Of a stretch of DNA of 64,000 nt, positions 21,801 through 25,127 are shown one piece after another. Where the stretch lies: assembly GCF_014203395.1 (NCBI RefSeq), contig NZ_JACHIW010000004.1, forward strand, positions 1 to 64,000, written 5' to 3'. Each line of letters begins with the position of its first letter. Within the stretch, counting starts at the first letter, position 1. The notes beneath the pieces were generated by a model. That model had not been told where the DNA came from and did not search any database. It worked only from the letters and a program-made list of their open reading frames with translations. The DNA comes from Saccharopolyspora phatthalungensis (GTDB taxonomy: Bacteria > Actinomycetota > Actinomycetes > Mycobacteriales > Pseudonocardiaceae). Both the position numbers and the translations under genes were made by a program.

Positions 21801-23497
21801 AGTCCGCTGACGTTGGTGTTCCGGCGGATGCGACCATCGTTCTCGGTAGTGACATGCCGTCGCGGATGCGTGCCCGCTATGCGGTGTATCCGTTGGTCAA
21901 CAACCTTCTTGAGGCGACGCGGCTTGGTCAGCGGCCTCGTGTTCGTGCCGTGGTGCATGGTGATCTGGACACGCATGGCGATGAGGGGTCGCAGGCGGGC
22001 CAGGACTTCGCCTACATTGCGAATGAGCTGGAGAACAAGCTGCGGATCGCCCAGTGGAACCTGCCCGAGGGTGCACGGTTCGAGCCCGGTGATGTCGGGC
22101 TGGGTGTGCCGCCGCAGTTCGTGCAAGCGGAGGGACCGACTCGGGTTGAGGTGTGGATCGAGCCGACCGCGCCCGAGTCAACCGCGCCCGAGTCAACCGC
22201 GCCCGAGCCGACCGCGCCCGGTCCGGTCGTGTCCGAGCCGGCTGTCTCCGGGCCGGAGGGGGCTGAGTCAGGCACGCGGGAGCCGGCCGTGTCCGGAGTC
22301 GAGCCGGCCGGGGCCGAGGCAGCCGCATCTCAGCCAACCGCACCTCAGCCAACCGCACCTCAGCTAGCCGCGACCGAGCCAGTTGCGGCTGGGCCGGATG
22401 TGGTTGGGCCAGCTGGGTCCGAGCGCGTTGTGGCTGGGCCGGCCGTGGCCGAGCCGGTCGGTGGTGAGGCTGCGGTCGCTGATGTTCCGGCGGATGCGAG
22501 TTTCGTTGTTGGTGATGATCTGCCGTCGCGGATGCGTGCGCGTTATGCGGTGTATCCGTTGGTGAGTAATCTTCTTGAGGCGACGCGGCTTGGTCAGCAG
22601 CCTCGTGTTCGGTTTGTGGTGCATGGTGATCTGGATTCGCATGGCGATGGGGGGTCGCAGGCGGGGCAGGACTTCGCTTACATTGCGAATGAGTTGGAGG
22701 ACAAGCTGCGGATGGCGCAGTGGAACGTGTCTGAGGGTGCGCGGTTCGGGCCTCGTGATGTCGGGCTGGGTGTGCCGCCGCAGTTCGTGCACGCCGACGG
22801 GCCGACTCGGGTTGAGGTGTGGATCGAGCCGACGGCGTTCGAGACGACCGCATCCGAGCCAACCGCTCACGATACGAACGCGTCCGAGCCAGCCCAGTCC
22901 GAGCCCGCCCAGGCCGACGCAGCCGAGCCGACCGCGCCCGAGCCAGCCAGAGCCGAGCCAGCCGCGCCCGAGTCAGCCTTGTCCGGGGCCGAGCAGGCTG
23001 GGTCCGACGCAGCCGCATCTCAGCTAGCTGAGTCCGAGCCGGTCGGTGGTGAGGCTGCTGTCGCTGATGTTCCGGCGGATGCGAGTTTCGTTGTTGGTGA
23101 TGATCTGCCGTCGCGGATGCGTGCGCGTTATGCGGTGTATCCGTTGGTGAGTAATCTTCTTGAGGCGACGCGGCTTGGTCAGCAGCCTCGTGTTCGGTTT
23201 GTGGTGCATGGTGATCTGGATTCGCATGGCGATGGGGGGTCGCAGGCGGGGCAGGACTTCGCTTACATTGCGAATGAGTTGGAGGACAAGCTGCGGATGG
23301 CGCAGTGGAACGTGTCTGAGGGTGCGCGGTTCGGGCCTCGTGATGTCGGGCTGGGTGTGCCGCCGCAGTTCGTGCACGCCGACGGGCCGACTCGGGTTGA
23401 GGTGTGGATCGAGCCGACGGCGTTCGAGACGACCGCATCCGAGCCGACCGCTCACGATACGAACGCGTCCGAGCACGCCCAGTCCGAGCCGGCGTAG
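3845..23497 (+). CDS. Giant WXG100/CpnT-N-terminal-like protein with HTH-like repeats (6550 aa)
   Basis: The head (residues 1-350) is WXG100-like, with an FSG at 61-63 in the WxG position, hydrophobic segments near 106-126 and 156-224, and a conserved GMWAARFGGGLGE stretch near 281-293. That head belongs to CpnT-type substrates exported by type VII secretion; there is no Sec signal. Next come a Pro/Gly/Ser linker with PPxY motifs (about 352-952), a degenerate protease-like domain (about 986-1089), module B (1190-1340), a basic-acidic-basic motif (1443-1463), about 25 HTH-like repeats in seven groups (about 1469-3705), a long module A variant, RRRQSWP, a beta-rich region (about 4147-5752), an Ala-rich helical stretch and four C-terminal modules. 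The ATG at 3845 is chosen because the protein aligns from MSLMVPEG with both paralogues and the leader ends there. The stop is TAG and the frame stays open beyond it. The toxic or binding activity is unknown. Confidence 0.85.
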   Translation: MSLMVPEGVRRLFQVLTGEDMTDADEDALFAVAERLESDAAVVEVLGPVVREVVGRVRGEFSGKAADRFAERLEAFGPALDAGGAGLRELAGFVRNLALQVQYLKFVTVGGLVLLLAEIAWAVAMAGPTAGGSMAWLAARFAVMRFLLSRWWGQLFMHLAMGQVVGVGLQVLMDAGAQGLQFALGTRDKWDAQTSLMAVGVGSFSGLLTLPLSALGNVVGNAVTRVLVQGLGDKIDKEVLEAAVRNVVEENAEQFPVGSMAKFADVVSKNLEDYTGMSVRGMWAARFGGGLGESIEEGLTEMLGEAGYGAISGQGVQWNPFSFTAGLSESLGSGVGNLAGLAVRGELTPAGRAREGANEDSAGTDSNADSVEEVKPESESQTGETSGSPDTGSERPGSSNGLPNVDSGVSVPGSGTPASDPGAGSAPDSMGSGVALTSGFQSAGSVPAAGPAVGPAVGPAPLGGGSGASQGGNGTVAGQDGAGVFPSSGTSSEGRPVHDPRVPDTRVTPPVTGAPSASGAVPASGAVPGGGAAPGGGAATTGGGMTTPGGGQGGLGTGAPVGQDSQTGVSGTPGNTGSVSPHEGGGTAPGALAGQDSLGAPPPYSPPLGHGPVHGESPGSEGMTGVDGGTATAPPPAYSPPLGHGPVHGESPGSEGATGMGGGRPATPPPAYSPPAGAGHAAPGSSGVDGPGDLAGHSVPVPGSGSPNQGGSSVSDGGVTAGGPRTGDGHAAAGSSHVDGLGGYRGGSSVSDGGVTAGGSRAGAPPVFGPVAGGDQAGIGSSGADGVPVGNSAPVPESGSLNHGGPVSDGGVMAGGPPSASPQAHHTGITPSGVDRPDAAADSAPAAGNTPSGVDSPAASADSAPAVGATPHTSHSETPLAGATDSPGVSSHGAAPGTTSPAEGAVPGTESGTASPGQNSAWGGAAVPGVHAGAGSGAGSVAGNAGVANVSDRGPQSPVSSVVSGSSVVSGSSVVPGLSGVVSSGGGVSGVGPVGLPVGAVRVSVPVDVVSGGGVAEFVRGHVGDSGGGPVVLVSGEGSGSGVVSSGQASEVARGLGRDVVALMPGRGRRGPRWMRFAPDGSRPRPVGGPGPIRVPQETGEGRDGLDALASSSTAVPGGVAETVVPGPAETGGAETASVGAEDGSTARDTAETDTAETDTAATDRGAGDSTASGADRSRADDQSAPSEVGEWTDADLSREVEWAHLTDWPRDVAERIVQGTHDVVALARGNAGMSLDDVVALVAARVGEFGRNDAVRFSRGLADRLRTRGTGMGIRAGAGPDPLADLPGFEDFGDGGQAGDRTAGSPDIPMTWGFDPESAELAADLATWSFDPESALREWADAQMPAAEMTVEGALTPEGESGSVSEADQGAALDLGDDEPSAPGAVTSQGGSPFVPGATQDAGPDLVGGEPSGAGASAMPVSGADNAPAAGAPVSVGGRGGRKRRRADDGVDEGASRRPAGPGRSVIDHEGEQVREEARAEARRAFGAGEPYSGAELAKKFGKSEKWGRTRLAEVRHEIGVSQEDVAAQRREMRRAEPPQPGPSQGDQNAEQVQEAARAEARRARDAGTPYQSGAELAKKFGRSEKWGRSRLAEIRREGGIGSQTDLEEQTRERARAEARRARDEGRPFSGAALADRYGKSKEWGISRLREIGDVQETGSLAVEMQRDEARQEARRARDAGTPHTGESLGDKFGKSKQWGWARLREISNEDGASRADLAEQERERGRAEARRARDAGRPYNATELARKFGRSEVWASTRLGEIRHEGGLRRQDLDEQQREEARAEVRRAFAQGETYTAKALGEKFGKGPKWGTLRLAEVEREGGVTRSDAAERAREAARAEVRRAHAEGNPYTVDGLADMYGKGKTWARNVLVETGHANELNTSTLGDQQKREAAREEVRRARAEGKVYTAKALGEMFGMGRTWGQQRIQEADDGVTTGSAFESQEAKREAARAEARRARDAGRPLNGRELGQKFQMSNEWGQQRLREIRDEGGASHQDLEQRDREAARAEARRARAAGEHLTSQMLGERFGKSQAWGWERMAEVRSGDDGETSDASAFGDDPMENVFGLGQGLGAAEDGLLGAGFDEAGDGLLGTGFGEAGDGLLGTGFGEPEDGLLGAGFGSLGLDDWAASGVEGAGLAGDSSQGAPGTHSGLPDDVEMPDAGPGPMEGHGQPGPEEVGSPTLGANAAERDAGGMDPSGDGAARSPERPDATTVPTNRTELKEAAFAEARRARDAGEPHNGTSLGQRFGKDARWGRRILSQIAREGGLTRSAQKAEEQQRLREEARAEARRARAENKPYDGPTLGRKFGKGVVWGWQRLAEIRGEGGTTLTDVHVQERESEHEAAREEVRSARAAGRRLTGEMLGERFGKGKDWGLARIHEVDAGSAGEASGFRGAVPAEGESSAAQSGVASGSGAGPLEFDPLAAEGLLDPQFADWSASAVEPQFMPGFLPGNDLGLEPSGGQHAGPAEAGPSTSVEDTDRGVGATPPAGEDGGLTHGLTDDSADANAAGTPASDAGNRAARLRAEAREEARRARAAGEPYDTAQLAAKFDMSTTWARERLNEIRADDEAHRRRELEEAKTKEEARAEARRALADGKPYSARRLGGKFDRGYKWGLARLAEVNREVGENRAMVEERLRAEAREEVRRARDAGNPYNAVRLGEQFGKSKEWGRLRLLEAGVLEDGAAPRDVVGAGFDVPMEGESSAAPLAAGSGEGAGSWAFDPMLVEQSLGSGWDAGERGADAGDGAVASEDAPAPSFDVSTQRLLASGRAEARRARDAGRPYTAAQLGERFGRSREWGRQRLREIELLDGGAAPGDVLGAGFDVLMEGEPSAAPLASGPGEGAGSWAFDSMLAEQSLGSGWDAGEMGANAGDGAVASQDAPGLEGGAAPRDALDAGFDVPMEGESSAAPLAAGSGDGMGSWAFDPMLVEQSLGSGWDEFTGDGQPGMPVSGEHTDHGPGATVPAGEGDGLTRALTEDSVDESAAGTSAAADGAAGRSNPAERLRAEARAEARRALEAGEPYTGAELAEKFGKAERWGRDRLDEIGARRQDLDERDREAARAEVRRAHEANEFHTGSTLGDMFGKSRQWGLMRLREVQEADGVTWPDVEEQERAAGRAEARRARDARQPYNARTLGEKFNRSRQWGRDRLREIALQDGGSTRDVAASGVDASTEGESSVSPSAVEPGDGAASEDAPAVVVSEDAPAVAGEAAERSGLVSDLTASVDALRGLLADGPEGYMPGLRERVELWSEALGRGGFDGVGLANLRKRADDAQALVEQVRNQVQSYSAPGPQDAAFDLGTGGDEFAGPAVRTDDSVAAGAAETSPARSDEVSSESSATSEATREQVREAARAEARRALADGQPYTAEALGNKFNRSDFWARARLNEVANETGTSRMAAEEQVREAARAEARRAIADNEPYTVRALGQKFGKGKDWGRARIEEVAGETGRSRSATEEQVHEAAREEVAGETGTSQSATEEQVQEAARAEVSRALADNKPYSRRALAKKFQKSTWWARARIDEVAAQTGMTRSATEEQMREAARAEARRALAEREPINGTALGNKFGKGRFWGMARLDEARNEVGGLAGEASGSGAGVPAVGGPSADAPAIAGDVSEQGRERPAEVGRVTGVSQWPAENQAREGARAEARRALAEGEPITGTALGKKFGKGRDWGLARLREARAEVDGSAGVATGSAAGVPEAGGPSAEAGAAERSQLVSELTASVDSLRPLLVDASTSYGPELRARVEWWSDIAQQATLGGMDVGALRNAAQDAAAAVGTVRQARRDAAMREMNALMGEADAALQGVMNQHGPDAVAGLFAAADAVLGGRLAPEPFRLVMAHQLLRAPDDRAAAEMLLQRLHQYMAASVSVSGGAGPEPGGGAFLPRPGVEAEPGGEVSALETASDTSSLDSDDAMERERLELLDRLYQLADAGDAARSNGADARDRANAPSRLSTIAEDPAEDAGHTTTEESGSDRTTGAGSRDRANAPSRLSAIAEDPAEDAGHTTAEESGSDRSTGAGSRDRENAPSRLSTIAEDPAEDAGHTTAEESGSRRRQSWPSSTINQTDSAGTKTVERTDTVDSADSANSAESAPWSESAASTALTEQSDMPESDIVNGRGDAFAGPVGVGGKAGGGEPRIAAKPRLRLPGYLRRSASLGPARQVSATVGADRVVAAAKALVPKGEGMDAVEHAVRNEVGTLLGDGREFRVGDRTIRVQAEFDWAGRAAVEGPGGASSATVTHDYASGAGTRSGFKPHFQQVFFIPAVPGLFGLGLVDVPTGTAVSRGTDRAETLRESVSIALPESPAPGGDTEYAGATAVQVPVTFRVSQVDGQGRGTGPTEIIGGHDHPGAGPVGVELSVPTGLRPVKHGRAVPVPSELPSSVLEGARVRDTVRGHYQGKPVRLKTNPGRSPSIYDQVAAQFGSLGSHAREALRNFISQRGIEQHLPKMAVSPQEAAAGRGWVSSEALLPSGNPLTRLLPSRTRRVQMRAVARQVAYLETIENASLVASGKEGTTTTSQFGASRDVNGSVALGPGMDFGVLTVATGPWAAAGGGRSRDQQFTQASSSGEAAAGKATVVRYRTVYDLQVRAPGRSPITFPEAIDAAHWTPSELAGRAGLVDGDNQPHSHRAAGITGAALASSGAGAKLARILRDSARTIPGHHRWAWRDATLVTDFGDPKLAGGISGKADRQLARGEQIDAATSDERLSSSRVAEEMFTDQATMVELVEHGRGHDYHASLKVAAQVLEVEDLGPAASVAATQTSTESDSVQHSRAVTWTAGTGLVARVYSVLAGNTSILTAYHKLTFNRTKSSATGENTEVSLGGPRSTELTDAGAVGQEPRKRLAYRVRYTASGSHWQEWNTLVKGVTVGKPGVHTPAVRDLPIVDATAEEEGRRPGVVETDVVVELPAWQADQLKTELELLKNSAVEPVGRSQVAATDGSLRAGLSRALDGVPVVSLHGLKHLRDSAFAQLRALSGHSSWELGDNGRMVERGMSLGALRGNPRSLSRKFRLDGLLSPRRRRDQHGAVEYSLMLRDPEPVIGADGNPVKVWQQPTRSVTGGGTTYSGTTTTVSFTNSLEPAMIVLSDMSTQQGENTIKPGGLVLEELTPWAVSSSRKQGHAVTSSQTNSVTGAPRQLHLVEVDVEATVAAEVRTVGNLDRFGLFGSKPAAQSAERFTLPRAGTVLVTDEQLQEIRTKQAEVDAQRARDTEQAPDAGPQSMDEFTLPSDEGNVKPVPAGHKLGVPSWSGGVTETVDLTDRIPVLHQQLSQRLGAEQADRLLPRSAGQNVHDNYREVERFLSTVQAKLGDAGNGGVSTPLRLEDRFSGQTYELHVGAELLGEPVAEGVTHGEAAKASSATVVASTMRHASRVLMEFFSIAAPTIYVHGPKPTGGESAPQHGPSYSNTGMGLVHVGEWLKQVRTRMRSSSENYTSAERVSGALAAHRAEVLFDVRIERHGERIAAAPDARSVGVRTAVEDTLPAEVAERPRTATITERPVSEAAADAVWHWQTDNTEVLPGPGQFRAVEFAGRVDDLINASERAITAAGGTVNADVRRMLRAWFSPHRLEALLGRLADPGAQALLVDLPPGLGVDVAVHLRLPDRGTLTSTSGRINMEGSTASPRTEDEEVGSGNGHAVFTAPVIAGGVSQPPGHETYRDGREEFGSAGAWNIPLFAQGAHESEAEHGAETHAGGKALPSSSTDAPQGVISTWMHRAEFRIVASPGRYSIGKQKAVVDAGFDAGYVVRRGDRGGELPAGLVTATKDFAERDTEWAAAIDAERAARAALAQTTQAENQANHEGRPRDQRAAAARNQEANQAWRAAAAREQAAQQAWWQAKQTYELELARARTEPALGGAPADASLTVSDDAPSRMRARYALYPLVGKVLDAKQQGQQPRVRYVVHGDLDTHGNEESQAKQDFSYIANELSNKLRIAQWNVPADERFGPGDVGLGATPRFLHAEGPTRVEVWIEAAATEPAAPPKSADVGVPADATIVLGSDMPSRMRARYAVYPLVNNLLEATRLGQRPRVRAVVHGDLDTHGDEGSQAGQDFAYIANELENKLRIAQWNLPEGARFEPGDVGLGVPPQFVQAEGPTRVEVWIEPTAPESTAPESTAPEPTAPGPVVSEPAVSGPEGAESGTREPAVSGVEPAGAEAAASQPTAPQPTAPQLAATEPVAAGPDVVGPAGSERVVAGPAVAEPVGGEAAVADVPADASFVVGDDLPSRMRARYAVYPLVSNLLEATRLGQQPRVRFVVHGDLDSHGDGGSQAGQDFAYIANELEDKLRMAQWNVSEGARFGPRDVGLGVPPQFVHADGPTRVEVWIEPTAFETTASEPTAHDTNASEPAQSEPAQADAAEPTAPEPARAEPAAPESALSGAEQAGSDAAASQLAESEPVGGEAAVADVPADASFVVGDDLPSRMRARYAVYPLVSNLLEATRLGQQPRVRFVVHGDLDSHGDGGSQAGQDFAYIANELEDKLRMAQWNVSEGARFGPRDVGLGVPPQFVHADGPTRVEVWIEPTAFETTASEPTAHDTNASEHAQSEPA
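5645..5860 (+). other. PPxY motifs in the Pro-rich linker
   Basis: PPPY is encoded at 5645-5656 and PPAY twice downstream (near 5745 and 5849), within a tandem repeat that includes SPPLGHGPVHGESPGSEG. PPxY is the core ligand of eukaryotic WW domains. The low-complexity context means chance is possible. Confidence 0.5.
6800..7110 (+). other. Degenerate 'lonely Cys'-like domain
   Basis: The encoded segment runs from VAEFVRGH through PVVLVSGEG and ARGLGRDVVAL to a W and FAPDG. It follows the strand-helix order of the protease-like domain in the fourth gene (IRRSGAWDGAKPIRLYACDVG), but the His and Cys positions are missing. Equivalent copies lie near 26844-27150 and 56680-56985. Confidence 0.45.
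7414..7863 (+). other. Module B (unknown helical domain)
   Basis: Landmarks are EWTxxDL, RIVQGTHDVVALARG, SLDDVVALVAAR, GAGPDPLADLPGF, DIPMTWGFD and TWSFDP. The window has seven copies: this one and six in the next gene. I recognise no family. Confidence 0.6.
8171..8233 (+). other. Basic-acidic-basic motif, bipartite-NLS-like
   Basis: Codes for RKRRRADDGVDEGASRRP, about 20 bp before the first repeat of the array. It has the same layout as the copies at 291, 28102, 31921, 34249, 37657, 40213 and 42640. Confidence 0.5.
8252..10000 (+). repeat. HTH-like repeat array, 10 units
   Basis: Ten units. The recognition-like positions flanking the Trp differ from unit to unit (for example EK..RT, KQ..WA, EV..ST, PK..TL, NE..QQ), while Trp, Gly/Ala and Arg-Leu are largely kept. 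Unit 7 has RNVL in place of xxRL. Confidence 0.85.
10076..10219 (+). repeat. 36-bp tandem repeat, 4 copies
   Basis: Four in-frame copies encode a 12-residue unit of the form AxDGLLGxGFxE. It forms a Gly/Leu-rich linker right after the ten-unit array. The outer copies have PE or AE and Ala variants. Confidence 0.8.
10501..11020 (+). repeat. HTH-like repeat array, 3 units
   Basis: Three units following a 500-bp linker. The first has RRILSQI and the third ARIHEV in the last helix, more divergent than average. Confidence 0.8.
11407..11900 (+). repeat. HTH-like repeat array, 3 units
   Basis: Three units. In the first two the KFG core is replaced by KFD (KFDMSTTWARERL, KFDRGYKWGLARL). Confidence 0.8.
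11902..12670 (+). repeat. Triplicated linker of about 60 residues, with one HTH-like unit inside
   Basis: Three near-identical linker copies start near 11902, 12283 and 12507. Each contains GAGFDV or DAGFDV, MEGE, SWAFD and EQSLGSGWD. A single repeat unit lies at about 12150-12280, between copies one and two. The arrangement suggests a recent duplication that carried a repeat with its linker. Confidence 0.75.
12850..13330 (+). repeat. HTH-like repeat array, 3 units
   Basis: Three units ending just before a module A copy at about 13490-13720. The last has KFNRS in place of KFGKS. Confidence 0.8.
13890..14930 (+). repeat. HTH-like repeat array, 5 units plus one collapsed unit
   Basis: Four units run to about 14620 and a fifth lies at about 14760-14930. 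These use ALAD or ALAE where most arrays use ARDAG. Inside is a 69-bp tandem duplication (14183-14251 and 14252-14320) that yields a 23-residue partial unit lacking the KFG-Trp core. Confidence 0.8.
14990..15460 (+). other. Terminal module A variant
   Basis: A longer form of module A that closes the repeat region. Landmarks are LRPLLVD, YGPELRARVEWW, ARRDAAMREMNAL and PFRLVMAHQLLRAPDDRAA. It is matched at 47060-47530 in the next gene. The second half alone recurs near 44050-44310. Confidence 0.6.
15695..16018 (+). repeat. 117-bp tandem repeat, almost 3 copies
   Basis: Copies start at 15695, 15812 and 15929 and encode a 39-residue unit that includes APSRLSTIAEDPAEDAG. The next paralogue has only one degenerate copy before its RRRSWP motif. 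Confidence 0.85.
16285..21100 (+). other. Long beta-rich C-terminal region
   Basis: About 1600 residues of alternating hydrophobic and polar strands, beginning LRLPGYLRRSASLGPARQVS. Landmarks include FFIPAVPGL, VYDLQVRAPG, IPGHHRWAWRD, SHWQEWNTLVKGV and NVHDNYREVERFL. It is colinear with 48070-52900. The fold and activity are not recognised. Confidence 0.6.
19606..20769 (+). repeat. 1.16-kb tract nearly identical to 51396-52559
   Basis: I count about six substitutions across 1164 bp, while the sequence on both sides is clearly diverged. The offset is constant at 31790 bp. This is the signature of recent gene conversion or recombination between the two paralogues. Confidence 0.8.
21422..23415 (+). 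repeat. Four tandem C-terminal modules
   Basis: Copies lie at about 21422-21770, 21818-22160, 22484-22830 and 23069-23415, separated by Glu/Pro/Thr/Ala linkers. Each reads SRMRARYA, YPLV, VVHGDLD, SQA, DFxYIANEL, AQWN and PTRVEVWIE. The order of a strand with a Gly-Asp turn, a helix and a closing RVEVWI strand recalls OmpA-like domains, but this is a weak resemblance. One copy ends the next gene. Confidence 0.65.
22451..23490 (+). repeat. 585-bp-period tandem duplication
   Basis: 22451-22905 and 23036-23490 are almost identical, with an offset of exactly 585 bp (195 codons). They include the third and fourth C-terminal modules. The duplication ends only a few bases before the stop codon. Confidence 0.85.
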
Positions 23498-23692
23498 TCC
23501 GACCCAGCCGAGTTCGACGCAGCCGAGTTCAATACGGCCGAGTTCGGCATAGCCGAGCCGACCGCGCCCGAGCCAGACGGACCTGAGTCGGACGCAACCG
23601 CGCCTGCAACCCGCTACCGCCAGGGCGAGCACCGCAGCGGAATCGTCACTGATTCGCCGACGGCGGTGATCTTTGGTCAGAATCGCCGATAA
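23495..23692 (+). other. In-frame continuation past the TAG stop
   Basis: After TAG at 23495-23497 the same frame stays open for 64 codons to a TAA at 23690-23692. It keeps the Glu/Pro/Thr/Ala linker composition (AEPTAPEPDGPESDATAP). This suggests that the TAG is a recent nonsense change, or that the stop is read through. Confidence 0.5.
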
Positions 23693-23898
23693 TCCACGGC
23701 GAGTCAGCGGAAGGTACGGCAGGGCACGCGCGCGGCGCCATTCGGGAAAGTCGTCGTTGATCGCAGTGTTGCGTTGCCGTTACTGAAAGTTTGTGCGGCC
23801 GAGAGAGAGCTCCGGCGATCTCAGCGGCGCCAGCTCGCGTCCCACTTGGCCGACGTTCGTTCGATGCGGGGGCGCGCGGGGGGCGGGAGGCGGGCAGG
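23498..23898. other. Intergenic region without a convincing gene
   Basis: The first 195 bp are the in-frame remnant described separately. The rest holds no frame with good coding character. A CGGGCA/TGCCCG stem at its right end runs into the conserved leader. Confidence 0.55.
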
Positions 23899-24051
23899 TT
23901 GCCCGAATTTCCGGGTTTTTAAAGGAAAAAAGAGCATAATCGCTGTACCTGAGGGGTGCTCGGTTTAGCACGGCCGCATGGTTGGCTCATACTACCGGCG
24001 CGATGGTCGTTTCGGCCTAGTCCGAGTGCATGAGCTGATTGGGTGGTTTGC
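23899..24051 (+). promoter_or_regulatory. Conserved 153-bp leader, copy 2
   Basis: Same length and same core blocks as the copy at 3692-3844. CATAAT is at 23935-23940. Differences cluster between the cores, for example an A-rich stretch where copy 1 has ATGGCCGAAGACG. The ribosome site is probably GGGTGG at 24041-24046. This overlaps the in-frame GTG at 24043, which argues for the ATG at 24052. Confidence 0.55.
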
Positions 24052-25127
24052 ATGTCCTTGATGGTGCCGGAGGGGGTGAGGCGGCTTTTTCAGGTGTTGA
24101 CCGGTGAGGACATGACGGATGCGGATGAGGATGCGTTGTTTGCGGTGGCGGAGCGGTTGGAGTCGGATGCGGCGGTGGTGGAGGTGTTGGGTCCGGCGGT
24201 GCGGGAGGTGGTGGGTCGGGTGCGGGGGGAGTTTTCGGGGAAGGCGGCGGATCGGTTCGCGGAGCGGTTGGGGGCGTTTGGTCCGGTGTTGGAGTCGGGT
24301 GGTGTGGGTTTGCGGGAGTTGGCGGGGTTTGTGCGGAATTTGGCGTTGCAGGTGCAGTATTTGAAGTTTGTGACGGTGGGTGGGTTGGTGTTGTTGTTGG
24401 CGGAGGTGGCGTGGGCGGTGGCGATGGCGGGGCCGACGGCGGGGGGGAGTATGGCGTGGTTGGCGGCGCGGTTTGCGGTGATGCGGTTTTTGTTGTCGCG
24501 GTGGTGGGGTCAGTTGTTTATGCATTTGGCGATGGGTCAGGTGGTGGGGGTGGGGTTGCAGGTGTTGATGGATGCGGGTGCGCAGGGGTTGCAGTTTGCG
24601 TTGGGGACGCGGGATAAGTGGGATGCGCAGACGTCGTTGATGGCGGTGGGGGTGGGGTCGTTTAGTGGGTTGTTGACGTTGCCGTTGTCGGCGTTGGGGA
24701 ATGTGGTGGGGAATGCGGTGACGAGGGTGTTGGTGCAGGGGTTGGGGGACAAGATCGATAAGGAGGTGTTGGAGGCGGCGGTGCGGAATGTGGTGGAGGA
24801 GAATGCGGAGCAGTTTCCGGTGGGGTCGATGGCGAAGTTTGCTGATGTGGTCTCTAAAAACCTGGAGGATTACACGGGGATGTCGGTGCGGGGGATGTGG
24901 GCGGCGCGGTTTGGTGGGGGGTTGGGGGAGTCGATTGAGGAGGGTTTGACGGAGATGTTGGGTGAGGCGGGGTATGGGGCGATCAGTGGTCAGGGGGTGC
25001 AGTGGAATCCGTTTTCGTTTACTGCGGGGTTGTCGGAGTCGTTGGGTTCGGGTGTGGGGAATTTGGCGGGGTTGGCGGTGCGGGGTGAGTTGACTCCGGC
25101 GGGTCGGGCTCGGGAGGGCGCGAACGA
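24052..25127 (+). repeat. N-terminal tract nearly identical to 3845-4920 and 54249-55350
   Basis: The head-coding kilobase is almost the same at nucleotide level in all three genes, far more alike than the linkers that follow. The copy at 54249 contains a diverged patch at about 54918-55136. Confidence 0.8.

Noticed and set aside
21422..23415. Firm assignment of the C-terminal modules to the OmpA peptidoglycan-binding family
   Set aside because: The strand-helix-strand order is similar, but the usual NxxLSxxRAxxV helix is not clearly present, so only a weak resemblance is recorded.
23774..23968. 64-codon frame in the second intergenic region
   Set aside because: It runs into the conserved leader, has no ribosome site and no recognisable product.
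24043..24051. GTG at 24043 as the start of the second giant gene in the window
   Set aside because: It overlaps the likely ribosome site, and both paralogues begin at the ATG corresponding to 24052.
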